Source of the DNA: Cyanobacteria bacterium UBA11370
Lineage (GTDB): Bacteria > Cyanobacteriota > Cyanobacteriia > Cyanobacteriales > Coleofasciculaceae
Assembly (NCBI GenBank): GCA_003486645.1
Contig: DNGI01000149.1
Location: 1-14,091 of the forward strand
Length of the DNA stretch: 14,091 nt
Reading direction: 5' to 3'
Positions 1 through 7,000 of the stretch are shown in pieces (positions within the stretch are counted from its first letter, which is position 1; each line of letters starts with the position of its first letter). The translations under genes were made by a program, and so were the position numbers. The notes under the pieces were generated by a model. That model did no database searches. It saw nothing but the letters and a program-made list of their open reading frames with translations, and had not been told where the DNA came from.

Positions 1-27
1 ACCATTGTCAGTAAACCCGAAAACCCG

Positions 28-138
28 CCCAGAGTTAAAACTCCGGGCTAATAGCTTAAGTCCATTGAAATGGACTAAAACTCTTATCCAGTCGTCTTTA
101 GACGAATGCAAGCTATGAGACAGTGGTTTTAACCACTG
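28..138. repeat. Array of four small hairpins (cyanobacterial palindromic repeat)
   Basis: Four inverted repeats lie in tandem. Positions 28-47 pair GAGTT with AACTC inside CCC/GGG, with one A-C mismatch. Positions 59-76 pair AGTCCATT with AATGGACT. Positions 92-105 pair TCGTCT with AGACGA. Positions 121-138 pair CAGTGGTT with AACCACTG. The middle two are enclosed by an outer pair, ATAGCTT (51-57) and AAGCTAT (110-116), so the whole could fold as a branched structure. It lies downstream of the minus-strand SGNH gene. No gene is visible in 1-210. The palindromes are seen directly; assignment to a mobile repeat family (MITE- or REP-like) is inference. Confidence 0.6.
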
Positions 139-210
139 GCGGTTGTTGCAATGCAAGGCGTGCAAGATCTCAGCATGACTACTTCATCCTTCATCCCTCA
201 CCCTCTTACC

Positions 211-1209
211 CTAATTAGCGGCTATTACAAATTCGGCATACTGTAATCCCTGTTGCCAAACGTCATAGCCACTGCTTGCCAAATGGATACCATCTGTGGT
301 TAAATCACGTCGTAGCTGACCTTCATCATCGACAAATAAGCTGTGGAGATTGAGATAGCCTGCTCCTTCTTGTTGAGCAATGAGAGCAATTTGTTGGTTA
401 AGGTTGCGGATGCGCTCAGTTGGAATTGCACCAAGCCGCATGGGTAGAATGGACTGGACAATCACTTGAGCTTGAGGGTGAGTTTGGCGTAAGCGACGCA
501 GAATCTGGCGTGTATTATCGAGAATGACGCGATCGCTCACCCCTTGACGCAGATCGTTAGTACCAGCCATTAAATATATAGTATTAGGTCGAGTTTGGGA
601 AAAAGCCGAGAGTCGGTTGAGGATTTGAGTGGAGTTCTCGCCAGATATTCCTTGATTAAGCCAAAATTGATTGTTAGAAAGACCTTGTGAGGGAAACCAT
701 AACGTTAAGGAATCTCCAACTAAAATAGACAGCCGATTCGTTCCCTGTCCTTTAGCCATGGCTTTGGCTTCCTGGGCTAGAAGATATTTCCACTGTTCGT
801 GAGTGGGTTTGGTTAGTGCCTTTGAACTTTTTGCCCAGGATGATTGGAAGCTATCAGAACTGAGGCGTGTATAAATTTTACCAGCTTTGAGGGCGGCTAC
901 TCGTTGGTAATAGAGTTGAGTGCCAGAGGTAGGTGAGAGAACTGGGGATTGGGGTTTAGCGAAGGTTTGCGAATGGGTTGTTAGGGTTGCAGCTTGAACT
1001 CTATTTGGAGAAACGCTAAATTCAGGAGAGCTGGTTTCGACAATGGGGATAGTCTGCTGAGTGACTCCAGACTGCAAGGTTCGAGCGACAGTGGAAACGA
1101 ATAGCGCTGAAAGGTTATCGAGTAGATTTAGGGGAAGGGTTGGTGGAGGTGGGGCGGCTATGGGGTTGGTGGTGAGTAGACTTGCAGCTAGTAAATAAGG
1201 ATCGCTCAT
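211..1209 (-). CDS. SGNH/GDSL-family hydrolase (esterase/lipase-like)
   Basis: This 332-residue protein has a C-terminal SGNH hydrolase domain (about residues 158-330) with all family blocks visible. GDSL places the nucleophile at Ser167, block II is GISGENS (about 187-193), block III is GTND (216-219), and block V is DGIH with Asp306 and His309. The family hydrolyses esters or acetyl groups from lipids or polysaccharides; the substrate cannot be read from sequence. The N-terminal 100 or so residues are proline- and threonine-rich with low complexity (a PPPP run near 20-23) and look like a linker. I see no convincing signal peptide or lipobox. The start is supported by GGAG about 9 nt upstream on the minus strand. 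It appears monocistronic. Confidence 0.88.
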   Translation of the reverse strand: MSDPYLLAASLLTTNPIAAPPPPTLPLNLLDNLSALFVSTVARTLQSGVTQQTIPIVETSSPEFSVSPNRVQAATLTTHSQTFAKPQSPVLSPTSGTQLYYQRVAALKAGKIYTRLSSDSFQSSWAKSSKALTKPTHEQWKYLLAQEAKAMAKGQGTNRLSILVGDSLTLWFPSQGLSNNQFWLNQGISGENSTQILNRLSAFSQTRPNTIYLMAGTNDLRQGVSDRVILDNTRQILRRLRQTHPQAQVIVQSILPMRLGAIPTERIRNLNQQIALIAQQEGAGYLNLHSLFVDDEGQLRRDLTTDGIHLASSGYDVWQQGLQYAEFVIAAN

Positions 1210-1286
1210 CGTGTGACTCCATCACTCTCTACTTTCCCTTTGACAGCAACTAGAGGTAGGAGTCAGGAAAGTTAGGGAAATTTTCA

Positions 1287-1396
1287 ATTTTAGATTTTGG
1301 ATTTTGGATTTTGGATTTTAGATTTTAGATTTTGGATTTTGGATTAAGTACAATTTAAGTTTGAAGTGCTTTGTTTTAACTATTTTGGATTAAGTA
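1287..1396. repeat. Heptanucleotide tandem repeat array (STRR)
   Basis: Eight consecutive 7-bp units alternating ATTTTGG and ATTTTAG occupy 1287-1342, followed by ATTAAGTA. The 15-mer ATTTTGGATTAAGTA at 1336-1350 recurs exactly at 1382-1396. The array lies in the 293-bp gap between the divergent SGNH and Uma2 genes. Short tandemly repeated heptamers are a known feature of filamentous cyanobacterial genomes. A related array in inverted orientation lies at 2313-2361. Confidence 0.85.
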
Positions 1397-1502
1397 AATT
1401 CCCAATTTTGTAGTCAGGGATAAGGCGCGATCGCTCATAGAGCCAAGGCAATCAATTCAGTTTAGAATAGAAAATTAATAGCTTAGTAATGGCTAGAATC
1501 TT

Positions 1503-2180
1503 ATGGTTGTAGAGTTGGCAATTAGCATAGCACCTTTAGAAAGTGGCGATCGCTTGACTCGTCAAGAATTTGAGCGTCGCTATAGTGCGTCGCCCCACAT
1601 TCGCAAAGCAGAACTCGTTGAAGGAGTGGTTTACGTGGCTTCCCCTGTTCGCGCTACTCGACACGGCAGACCTCATGGAATAATCGTAACTTGGCTAGGA
1701 GATTATTGTACGGCAACGCCCGGAGTTGATTTGCATGATAATGCGACAGTTCGTTTAGATGCAGATAATGAACCGCAGCCGGATGCTTTATTGAGAATTG
1801 AGCCAGAGGTAGGAGGCAATTCTTCTATTAGTGAAGATGATTATATTGAGGGAGCGCCAGAACTGATTGTAGAAGTAGCAGCGAGTAGTGCTAGTTACGA
1901 TCTCAATGATAAATTAAATGCTTATCGTCGCAATGGAGTACGGGAATATATTGTCTGGCAAATGTATGAGAATCGAGTGGATTGGTTTGTTCTCCAAGAG
2001 GGTAGATATGTAGCCGTGAGTCCGGATGAACGTAGTATTATTCGTTCTCAGGTGTTTCCTGGGTTATGGCTATCTGTGAATGGGTTAAGGCAAGGAAATC
2101 GGAGTGAAATTTTAGCGGTTTTGCAGGAGGGTTTGCAGACGGAAGAACATCAAGCGTTTATCGAACAATTGAGTCGGTAA
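1503..2180 (+). CDS. Uma2-family (DUF820) PD-(D/E)XK nuclease-fold protein
   Basis: This 225-residue protein matches the Uma2 family, which is greatly expanded in cyanobacteria and has a restriction-endonuclease-like fold. Visible family marks in order are the acidic residue in AELVEG (about 36-42), PD in PQPDALL (about 92-94), the core strand ELIVEV (about 119-124), and a downstream Lys in DLNDKLNAY. The ELIVEV-then-Lys arrangement is the usual Uma2 form of the E-X-K site. The biological role of the family is not established; nuclease activity and a link to mobile DNA have been suggested. The ATG at 1503 has no strong ribosome binding site, and the ATG at 1489 is out of frame. The gene stands alone, flanked on both sides by heptamer repeat arrays. 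Confidence 0.88.
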   Translation: MVVELAISIAPLESGDRLTRQEFERRYSASPHIRKAELVEGVVYVASPVRATRHGRPHGIIVTWLGDYCTATPGVDLHDNATVRLDADNEPQPDALLRIEPEVGGNSSISEDDYIEGAPELIVEVAASSASYDLNDKLNAYRRNGVREYIVWQMYENRVDWFVLQEGRYVAVSPDERSIIRSQVFPGLWLSVNGLRQGNRSEILAVLQEGLQTEEHQAFIEQLSR

Positions 2181-2272
2181 TCTTGAATAAAGCAATTGAT
2201 CTTAGTGATTCGATTTTGGATACAAGGATTGATATTAAATCTCCTTTAAAAATTCTCTTTTTATGCCCAATG

Positions 2273-2301
2273 GTAGAGACGTTGCAATGCAACGTCTCTA
2301 C
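2273..2301. repeat. 29-bp near-perfect palindrome
   Basis: GTAGAGACGTTGCA is followed by a single A and its exact reverse complement, giving 14-bp arms around one central base. It lies between the Uma2 gene and galT. Its core GTTGCAATGCAA also occurs at 145-156 at the left edge of the window. Palindromes of this kind are common between genes in cyanobacteria. No T-run follows on either strand, so it is not a classical terminator. Confidence 0.8.
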
Positions 2302-2312
2302 AGGATTTGATA

Positions 2313-2361
2313 ACTTAATCCAAAATCCAATATCCAAAATCTAAAATCCAAAATCTAAAAA
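2313..2361. repeat. Heptamer repeat array, inverted copy
   Basis: Six 7-bp units of CCAAAAT, CCAATAT or CTAAAAT type follow ACTTAATC. Read on the minus strand this is the ATTTTGG/ATTTTAG array of 1287-1350, and it ends in the same ATTTTGGATTAAGT boundary (14 matching bases). The array ends just before the galT ribosome binding site, so it lies within the galT leader or promoter. Confidence 0.82.
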
Positions 2362-2372
2362 GGGACTAGACA

Positions 2373-3377
2373 ATGCAATCCGGACAAATCAGACTCAATA
2401 AGTTAACTCAAGAATGGGTAATTTATGCACCCAGTCGGCGTAAACGTCCTCAAGACTTTCAGAAAAAAAATCAGGACTGTCAAGTTTTAGTTACTACAGA
2501 TCGCAAATGTCCCTTTTGTCCTGGAAACGAAGATGTGTCGGAGTTAATTGTTTTAGAGATACCAAACCCACACCATAATTCTTGGCAAACACGAGTTGTT
2601 TCTAACAAGTTTCCTGCCTTAACACCTGATGAAAATAAGCACCGATGGACAGAAGGAATTTATTTAGTAATGCCGGGTTATGGTAGGCATGAAGTTGTGA
2701 TTGAAAGTCCGGAGCATCATCAAGATATTGCCACAATGCCAACGGAAGATGTGGAGATTATTATTGAAACTTATCATAAGCGTTACATCGATTTGATGCA
2801 AGTTCATGAGAATATGATGGCGATTATCTTTCGTAATCATGGAGAGAAAGCGGGCGCTTCTTTAAGCCATCCCCATTCTCAAATTTTGGTAACGGGTATG
2901 GTTCCTCAACATATTCGGTGGCAAGAGCAAGAGGCTCAACGGTACTATGATTATTGGGGACGATGCGTGTACTGCCACATTTTAGAGTTTGAGCAACAGA
3001 ACCGCCGACGAGTTGTTAATGAAAATGAATCATTTCTAGCGTTTGTACCGTTTGCGGCTGAAGTACCTTTTGAAATTTGGATTATGCCTAAAACTCATCA
3101 AGCTGATTTTGGCAGTATTTCAGATGCAGAAAAAGCGGATTTTGCCTTAATTTTGAAATGTGTACTCACAAAATTATATCAAAAATTAAACGATCCCGAT
3201 TATAATTACGTCATTAATACGGCTGCTCGCTACAAAGCTGAAGAACCTCAAGTGCATTGGTATTGTCAAATTCGTCCTCGACTTACAACTCAAGCTGGAT
3301 TTGAAATTGGGGCTGGTGTTAATATCAACCCATCTATACCTGAAGCTGATGCTGACTTTTTAAATGATTTAGTGTAA
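2373..3377 (+). CDS. galT: Galactose-1-phosphate uridylyltransferase / ADP-glucose phosphorylase-like HIT-superfamily transferase
   Basis: This 334-residue protein belongs to the GalT branch of the HIT superfamily, which transfers a nucleotidyl group through a histidine-UMP or histidine-AMP intermediate. The active-site motif HPHSQ lies at 166-170, with His168 as the expected nucleophile. Two zinc-site pairs are visible: CPFC (46-49) with a likely partner His106, and CVYC (198-201) with likely partners His242 and His295. Classical E. coli GalT reads HPHGQ. The HPHSQ form and a second Cys pair recall the plant ADP-glucose phosphorylase type, so the true substrate may be ADP-glucose or another sugar nucleotide rather than UDP-glucose/galactose-1-phosphate. 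The start at 2373 has AGGGA seven nt upstream. It converges with pckA. Confidence 0.85.
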   Translation: MQSGQIRLNKLTQEWVIYAPSRRKRPQDFQKKNQDCQVLVTTDRKCPFCPGNEDVSELIVLEIPNPHHNSWQTRVVSNKFPALTPDENKHRWTEGIYLVMPGYGRHEVVIESPEHHQDIATMPTEDVEIIIETYHKRYIDLMQVHENMMAIIFRNHGEKAGASLSHPHSQILVTGMVPQHIRWQEQEAQRYYDYWGRCVYCHILEFEQQNRRRVVNENESFLAFVPFAAEVPFEIWIMPKTHQADFGSISDAEKADFALILKCVLTKLYQKLNDPDYNYVINTAARYKAEEPQVHWYCQIRPRLTTQAGFEIGAGVNINPSIPEADADFLNDLV

Positions 3378-3402
3378 ATAATGAATTATAAATTATAAAA
3401 TG

Positions 3403-3425
3403 ACCCCCTGAATTTATCCGGGGGT
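3403..3425. terminator. Terminator-like hairpin between convergent galT and pckA
   Basis: ACCCCC (3403-3408) pairs with GGGGGT (3420-3425) across an 11-nt loop, 25 bp after the galT stop. A short T-run follows on the plus strand, and on the minus strand ATTTTATAATTT follows, so it could act in both directions. It sits in AT-rich DNA containing ATTATAA-type repeats. Confidence 0.6.
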
Positions 3426-3436
3426 TTATATCAGAT

Positions 3437-3480
3437 GAATGATGAATTAAAACCTTTTTATAAATTAAAATTCATCATTC
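3437..3480. repeat. 12-bp inverted repeat downstream of pckA
   Basis: GAATGATGAATT (3437-3448) and its exact complement AATTCATCATTC (3469-3480) are separated by 20 AT-rich bases. It ends 12 bp from the pckA stop codon. It may contribute to transcript-end processing or be a relic of AT-rich cyanobacterial repeats. No T-rich tail of terminator quality follows on the plus strand. Confidence 0.55.
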
Positions 3481-3492
3481 CTAATTTTTAGC

Positions 3493-5160
3493 TTATTCAA
3501 AGCTAGGCCCTGCGTCTTTAACTTCATCAGGAGCATTATGAAACTTCTTGAAGTTCTGCACAAATCGTTTAGCTAAAGCCTTAGCTTGTTCTTCATAAGC
3601 AACCGGATCAATCCAAGTCTTTTGAGGGTCTAAAATGTTGCTATCAACCCCAGGAACTGATTCGGGAACTAAGACTTTAAAGATAGGATGGTGATGGAAT
3701 TTTACCTGGTCTAACTCACCGGATAAAGCCGCTGATACCATAGCACGGGTCTGTTGAATTTCGATCCGTTTTCCAACTCCGTAAGGGCCACCTGTCCAAC
3801 CCGTATTGACCAAGTAAACGTCAGCACCGTACTTAATAATTCGTTGAGACAACATCTCGCCATAAAGGGCAGCCGAAAGGGGGAGAAAGGGTTGACCAAA
3901 ACAGGATGAAAATGTTGCTTGCGGTTCAGTAATACCGCGTTCTGTTCCAGCAACTTTACTGGTATAACCCGACATAAAATGATAGATTGCCTGACTGTTT
4001 GTGAGTTTAGAAATTGGAGGCAATACACCAAAAGCATCTGCTGTTAGGAATATTACAGTTTTGGGATGACCCCCAATGCCAGGAATGACACAATTAGGGA
4101 TATAGTCTACGGGATAGGCAACTCTGGTGTTCTCCGTTAAGCTGCCGTCATCATAATCTGGAATGCGAGTTTCTGGATCAATTACTACATTTTCTAGCAT
4201 CGATCCAAAGCGAATAGCGTCCCAAATTTGGGGTTCATTTTTCTGGGATAGCCGAATTGTTTTTGCATAACATCCTCCCTCAAAGTTGAAGATGCCATCC
4301 TCTGACCATCCATGTTCATCATCTCCAATCAGAAACCGATCTGGGTCAGCCGAAAGAGTTGTTTTACCTGTGCCAGAGAGTCCAAAAAATAAGGCGGTAT
4401 TCCCCTTGTCATCCATGTTAGCCGCGCAGTGCATGGGCAAAACATTCCGCTTTGTCATCAGGTAATTCATGTATGAAAAGGCGGATTTTTTGATTTCACC
4501 GGAATACTGAGAACCGCCAATGAGTACGAGTCTTTTTTGGAAACTGATGACAATAAACGCTTCGCTATGAATCCCATCAATGTCTGGATCGCCTTGTAAA
4601 CCTGGAACGGAAATTATAGTTAAGTCAGGTTGATGATGGTCTAATTCCTCTGAATTGGGTCGGAGGAACATTTGATGGGCAAATAAATTTTGAGAGGCTA
4701 GTTGATTAATAACTCGGACACCAATTCGGTAGTTTGGATCGACACCCACATAACCATCAAAGACGAATAGATCTCGACCTTGCACGTAAGCCAACATCCG
4801 CTTGTAGAGTAGGTCAAATTTCTCTTTTGATAGACCAACATTAACTCGGTTCCAATCTACTTCGTCATGGACACCCGGTTCATCAACGATAAATTTATCA
4901 GCAGGAGAACGACCTGTATATTTGCCTGTTTCTACGCACAAAGCACCATTAGCGGTTAATATGGCTTCCCCACGAGCAAGCGCTTTTTCGATAAGCTGAG
5001 GTACGGATAGGTTCCGATAAATATGCCCCAGGTTCTTCAAACCCAGAGATTCTAGTCCGTAAGTATTGTCATTCATATGAGGCGTTGCTTGAGACAGGGT
5101 TTGATAGACCTGATTGAGGTTATTTGTGTTAGGATCGACTTCGTATATTTTGCTGTTCAT
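3493..5160 (-). CDS. pckA: Phosphoenolpyruvate carboxykinase (ATP)
   Basis: The 555-residue product is an ATP-type PEP carboxykinase, interconverting oxaloacetate + ATP and PEP + CO2 + ADP in the cytosol. Active-site landmarks are in order: Arg84 in YTGRSP (oxaloacetate/PEP binding), Lys224-Lys225 in GEIKKSAF, His244 in MHCAANM (metal ligand), the P-loop GLSGTGKTT (260-268) with Lys266, kinase-2 GDDEHGW with Asp281, and Arg346 in TENTRVAYP. From Lys224 on, numbering is offset by 12-13 from the E. coli enzyme, giving a slightly longer N-terminus. The minus-strand leader carries AGGTG before the ATG. No damage is visible. Whether it runs toward gluconeogenesis or C4 carboxylation cannot be told from sequence. 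Confidence 0.97.
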   Translation of the reverse strand: MNSKIYEVDPNTNNLNQVYQTLSQATPHMNDNTYGLESLGLKNLGHIYRNLSVPQLIEKALARGEAILTANGALCVETGKYTGRSPADKFIVDEPGVHDEVDWNRVNVGLSKEKFDLLYKRMLAYVQGRDLFVFDGYVGVDPNYRIGVRVINQLASQNLFAHQMFLRPNSEELDHHQPDLTIISVPGLQGDPDIDGIHSEAFIVISFQKRLVLIGGSQYSGEIKKSAFSYMNYLMTKRNVLPMHCAANMDDKGNTALFFGLSGTGKTTLSADPDRFLIGDDEHGWSEDGIFNFEGGCYAKTIRLSQKNEPQIWDAIRFGSMLENVVIDPETRIPDYDDGSLTENTRVAYPVDYIPNCVIPGIGGHPKTVIFLTADAFGVLPPISKLTNSQAIYHFMSGYTSKVAGTERGITEPQATFSSCFGQPFLPLSAALYGEMLSQRIIKYGADVYLVNTGWTGGPYGVGKRIEIQQTRAMVSAALSGELDQVKFHHHPIFKVLVPESVPGVDSNILDPQKTWIDPVAYEEQAKALAKRFVQNFKKFHNAPDEVKDAGPSFE

Positions 5161-5454
5161 CTAAGCACCTATTTAACCTATTGTGTGGTGTTCGGTTCTA
5201 GTCAAAAAGTTTTTCTAGATTCTTTTTATCAGAAATAATGGTATCAAGTTTAACAATTAATAGTTATTTGGATTAATTCATATTTGTTTTAAAAAAATCT
5301 ACTAAACTTTAAATAGGCTCGATAGTTTATTTAAAACTGTAAATATCAGGATTTCATGACATTGTATTTAGGTTTCTGGAAGATTTATGATATGATGTTA
5401 ATGTTACCAGATTCCGTAAATTTGAATCAATTTAATCTCCAAAAACTGTTATGA
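5161..5454. other. AT-rich intergenic region with the pckA promoter; no gene seen
   Basis: About 290 bp upstream of pckA hold no credible reading frame. The sequence is strongly AT-rich and must contain the pckA promoter, which reads leftward. A GTTN8TAC sequence on the minus strand near 5241-5255 is one base off the NtcA consensus, but this is too weak to call an operator. The adjacent structured segment 5455-5511 is listed separately. Confidence 0.5.
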
Positions 5455-5511
5455 TAGCTAAGTGGCGGTTAAAACCGCAGCTACACAAACAAAACCCGCG
5501 TAGGCGGGTTT
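5455..5511. repeat. Double-hairpin repeat; second hairpin may terminate larE
   Basis: The first hairpin pairs TAGCT (5455-5459) with AGCTA (5479-5483) around GCGGTT/AACCGC (5465-5478). The second pairs AAACCCGC (5492-5499) with GCGGGTTT (5504-5511) across a GTAG loop. Read on the minus strand, the second stem is followed by TTTTGTTTG, so it can act as a rho-independent terminator for larE, whose stop is about 70 bp away. The two-stem layout with an ACAAAC spacer is a pattern I recognise as recurrent in cyanobacteria. Confidence 0.65.
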
Positions 5512-5578
5512 CAAACCCCTTAATTTTCTCTAATTCCCAATAGAGCTAAAACCCTGGCAAAACCTTTAACCGATTTGC

Positions 5579-6409
5579 TCATGGATGTCCTGATAGCATT
5601 AAGTTCTGTGTTAAAACTTGATTCAATTTTCCACTCCGATATCCTTCCAAATCCAAGGTTACATAGATAAAGCCAAACTCTTGAAATGCTGATACTAAAG
5701 TTGGTAAATCTGTTGTTAAAACAAACTCCTTAATTTCTTCAGGTGGTAACTCAATTCTTGCCGTATCCCCTTCAGAACGTACTCGCAAATTCTTCAACCC
5801 TAACTTACGTAAATAAATCTCAGCACGTCCTACCCGTTGCAGTTTACCCACCGTAATTTCTTCGCCATAGGGAAATCGAGAACTGAGACAAGGTTGGGCA
5901 GGTTTATCCCACCACGGAAGACCTAATTCTTTAGAAAGTTGACGCACTTCAGCTTTGGTAATTCCTACTTCCGCTAAAGGCGATCGCGCCCCTCGTTCTT
6001 TTGCCGCTTGAATTCCTGGACGATAGTCTCCTAAATCATCTGCATTAACTCCATCCACCACATAAGGATAACCCCGTTGGAGTGCTAAAGGTTTCAGGGT
6101 ATCATGAAGTTCACTTTTACAAAAATAACAGCGATTAATTGGATTAGAAGTGTAGTTAGGATTGTCCATTTCATGAGTTTGAATTACTTCATGAGGAATG
6201 CCAATCGTAGCAGCTTGAATGCAGGCATCCTCTAATTCTTCAGGCAATAATGATGGAGATTGGGCAGTTACGGCTAAAGCGCGATCGCCTAAAACATCAT
6301 AAGCAATCTTGGCAACTAGGGTGCTATCCACTCCCCCAGAATAGGCAATCAGCGCCCGTTCCATTTCAGCAAAAATTGTTTTTAATTGTGTGAGTTTTTG
6401 GTCTAACAT
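5579..6409 (-). CDS. larE: ATP-dependent sacrificial sulfur transferase LarE
   Basis: The 276-residue protein is a PP-loop ATP pyrophosphatase of the LarE family. LarE adenylates a pyridinium dicarboxylate substrate and donates sulfur to it during biosynthesis of the nickel-pincer nucleotide cofactor of lactate racemase-type enzymes. The PP-loop SGGVDS is at 24-29. The conserved CLSSRFPYG stretch follows KPAQP, placing the likely sulfur-donor Cys at 174. An additional CYFC pair lies at 94-97. Length matches the family. LarA, LarB and LarC are not in the window, so the partner enzyme is unknown. The start at 6409 is followed by MLDQKLTQL, a typical N-terminus. Transcription probably starts in 6410-6546. 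Less likely alternatives are other PP-loop enzymes such as NAD synthetase or ThiI. Confidence 0.92.
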   Translation of the reverse strand: MLDQKLTQLKTIFAEMERALIAYSGGVDSTLVAKIAYDVLGDRALAVTAQSPSLLPEELEDACIQAATIGIPHEVIQTHEMDNPNYTSNPINRCYFCKSELHDTLKPLALQRGYPYVVDGVNADDLGDYRPGIQAAKERGARSPLAEVGITKAEVRQLSKELGLPWWDKPAQPCLSSRFPYGEEITVGKLQRVGRAEIYLRKLGLKNLRVRSEGDTARIELPPEEIKEFVLTTDLPTLVSAFQEFGFIYVTLDLEGYRSGKLNQVLTQNLMLSGHP

Positions 6410-6518
6410 ACTTGTCGGGCTATTTTTTTCTATTTTACAAAGATTAATCCCAATATCTTGCCAACCATAAAATTGAGAAATATTGAGCGCTTGTCCCGAC
6501 TCTTGCTTGTACTCAAAG

Positions 6519-6546
6519 GGAACAGGGAACGGGGAACAGAGAACAG
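6519..6546. repeat. Heptamer tandem repeat GGAACAG x4
   Basis: Four consecutive 7-bp units read GGAACAG, GGAACGG, GGAACAG and AGAACAG. They directly abut the hairpin at 6547-6578. This is a second short-tandem-repeat family, different from the ATTTTGG array at 1287. It lies upstream of larE. Confidence 0.8.
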
Positions 6547-6587
6547 GGAAATCCCCAGCCTAAAGGCTGGGGATTTCCTTTTTTTTT
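6547..6587 (+). terminator. Strong hairpin with T-run, overlapping the 3' end of the vMAP fragment
   Basis: GGAAATCCCCAGCC (6547-6560) pairs perfectly with GGCTGGGGATTTCC (6565-6578) over a TAAA loop, followed by nine T (6579-6587). It has the form of a rho-independent terminator reading rightward, yet no plus-strand gene ends here. It contains the last codons and the stop of the minus-strand gene. It may instead be a mobile hairpin repeat or the relic end of an insertion element; that origin is inference. Confidence 0.7.
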
Positions 6588-6850
6588 GATTGTTGATAGC
6601 GACGCAAAACCGCTTGAATATTCTGCTTTGACACTTCCTCGCCTACCGCCTGAGAAAGCGATCGCCACAACCGCGAACCGACTTGTTTAATATAGTCGTA
6701 TTGATATCCTAATTGTTGAGCTATCTGCCGATAGGAATTTCCCGACCAAGTTTCTAGAAAAACTATCGATTGAAGATTGTTAAGTTGTGTTCTTGGATTC
6801 CTAGAGTTTAAAAGCGTATCGACTAACGTGAGTGCCTCTTGTCCGGTCAT
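6560..6850 (-). CDS. Orphan vMAP-type N-terminal helix-turn-helix domain (probable truncated gene)
   Basis: The 96-residue product resembles the N-terminal HTH-like domain that opens many cyanobacterial vMAP (vWA-MoxR-associated) proteins and NB-ARC/AAA/WD40 signalling proteins. The diagnostic stretch is FLETWSGNSYRQIAQQLGY (31-49), followed by YIKQVGSRLWRSLSQAVGE (53-71). In full-length relatives this domain precedes an ATPase or effector region. Here the reading frame stops right after VLRRYQQ. The final KEIPSL and the stop are encoded inside the hairpin at 6547-6578, so the C-terminus looks created by insertion or deletion. No downstream domain remnant is visible toward larE. It could still act as a free adaptor domain. 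The ATG at 6850 is the natural start. Confidence 0.75.
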   Translation of the reverse strand: MTGQEALTLVDTLLNSRNPRTQLNNLQSIVFLETWSGNSYRQIAQQLGYQYDYIKQVGSRLWRSLSQAVGEEVSKQNIQAVLRRYQQSKKKEIPSL

Positions 6851-7000
6851 CGTCTGCCAAATTGAGGTATTGCTGATAAACTCTATTTTTCACTTGTTCT
6901 CTTGCTGTTTTCCGGGAAATTTATCAATCTTTACAGAAGTAAGTTACTTTTTTTCTCGGACAGAGTAGGAGTGAGTTTTCGTTAGTTTCCTCGGCTGTTC

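Noticed and set aside
1287..1396. Possible CRISPR array
   Set aside because: The units are contiguous 7-mers without unique spacers, so this is a tandem repeat.
3711..4037. 108-codon minus-strand open frame
   Set aside because: It lies wholly inside pckA in another frame; pckA has all catalytic motifs.
5241..5255. NtcA-like site (GTTN8TAC) upstream of pckA
   Set aside because: One base off the consensus, with no properly placed -10 element that I could defend.
6777..6968. 63-codon plus-strand frame
   Set aside because: Antisense to the vMAP-like gene, with no start signal or family resemblance.
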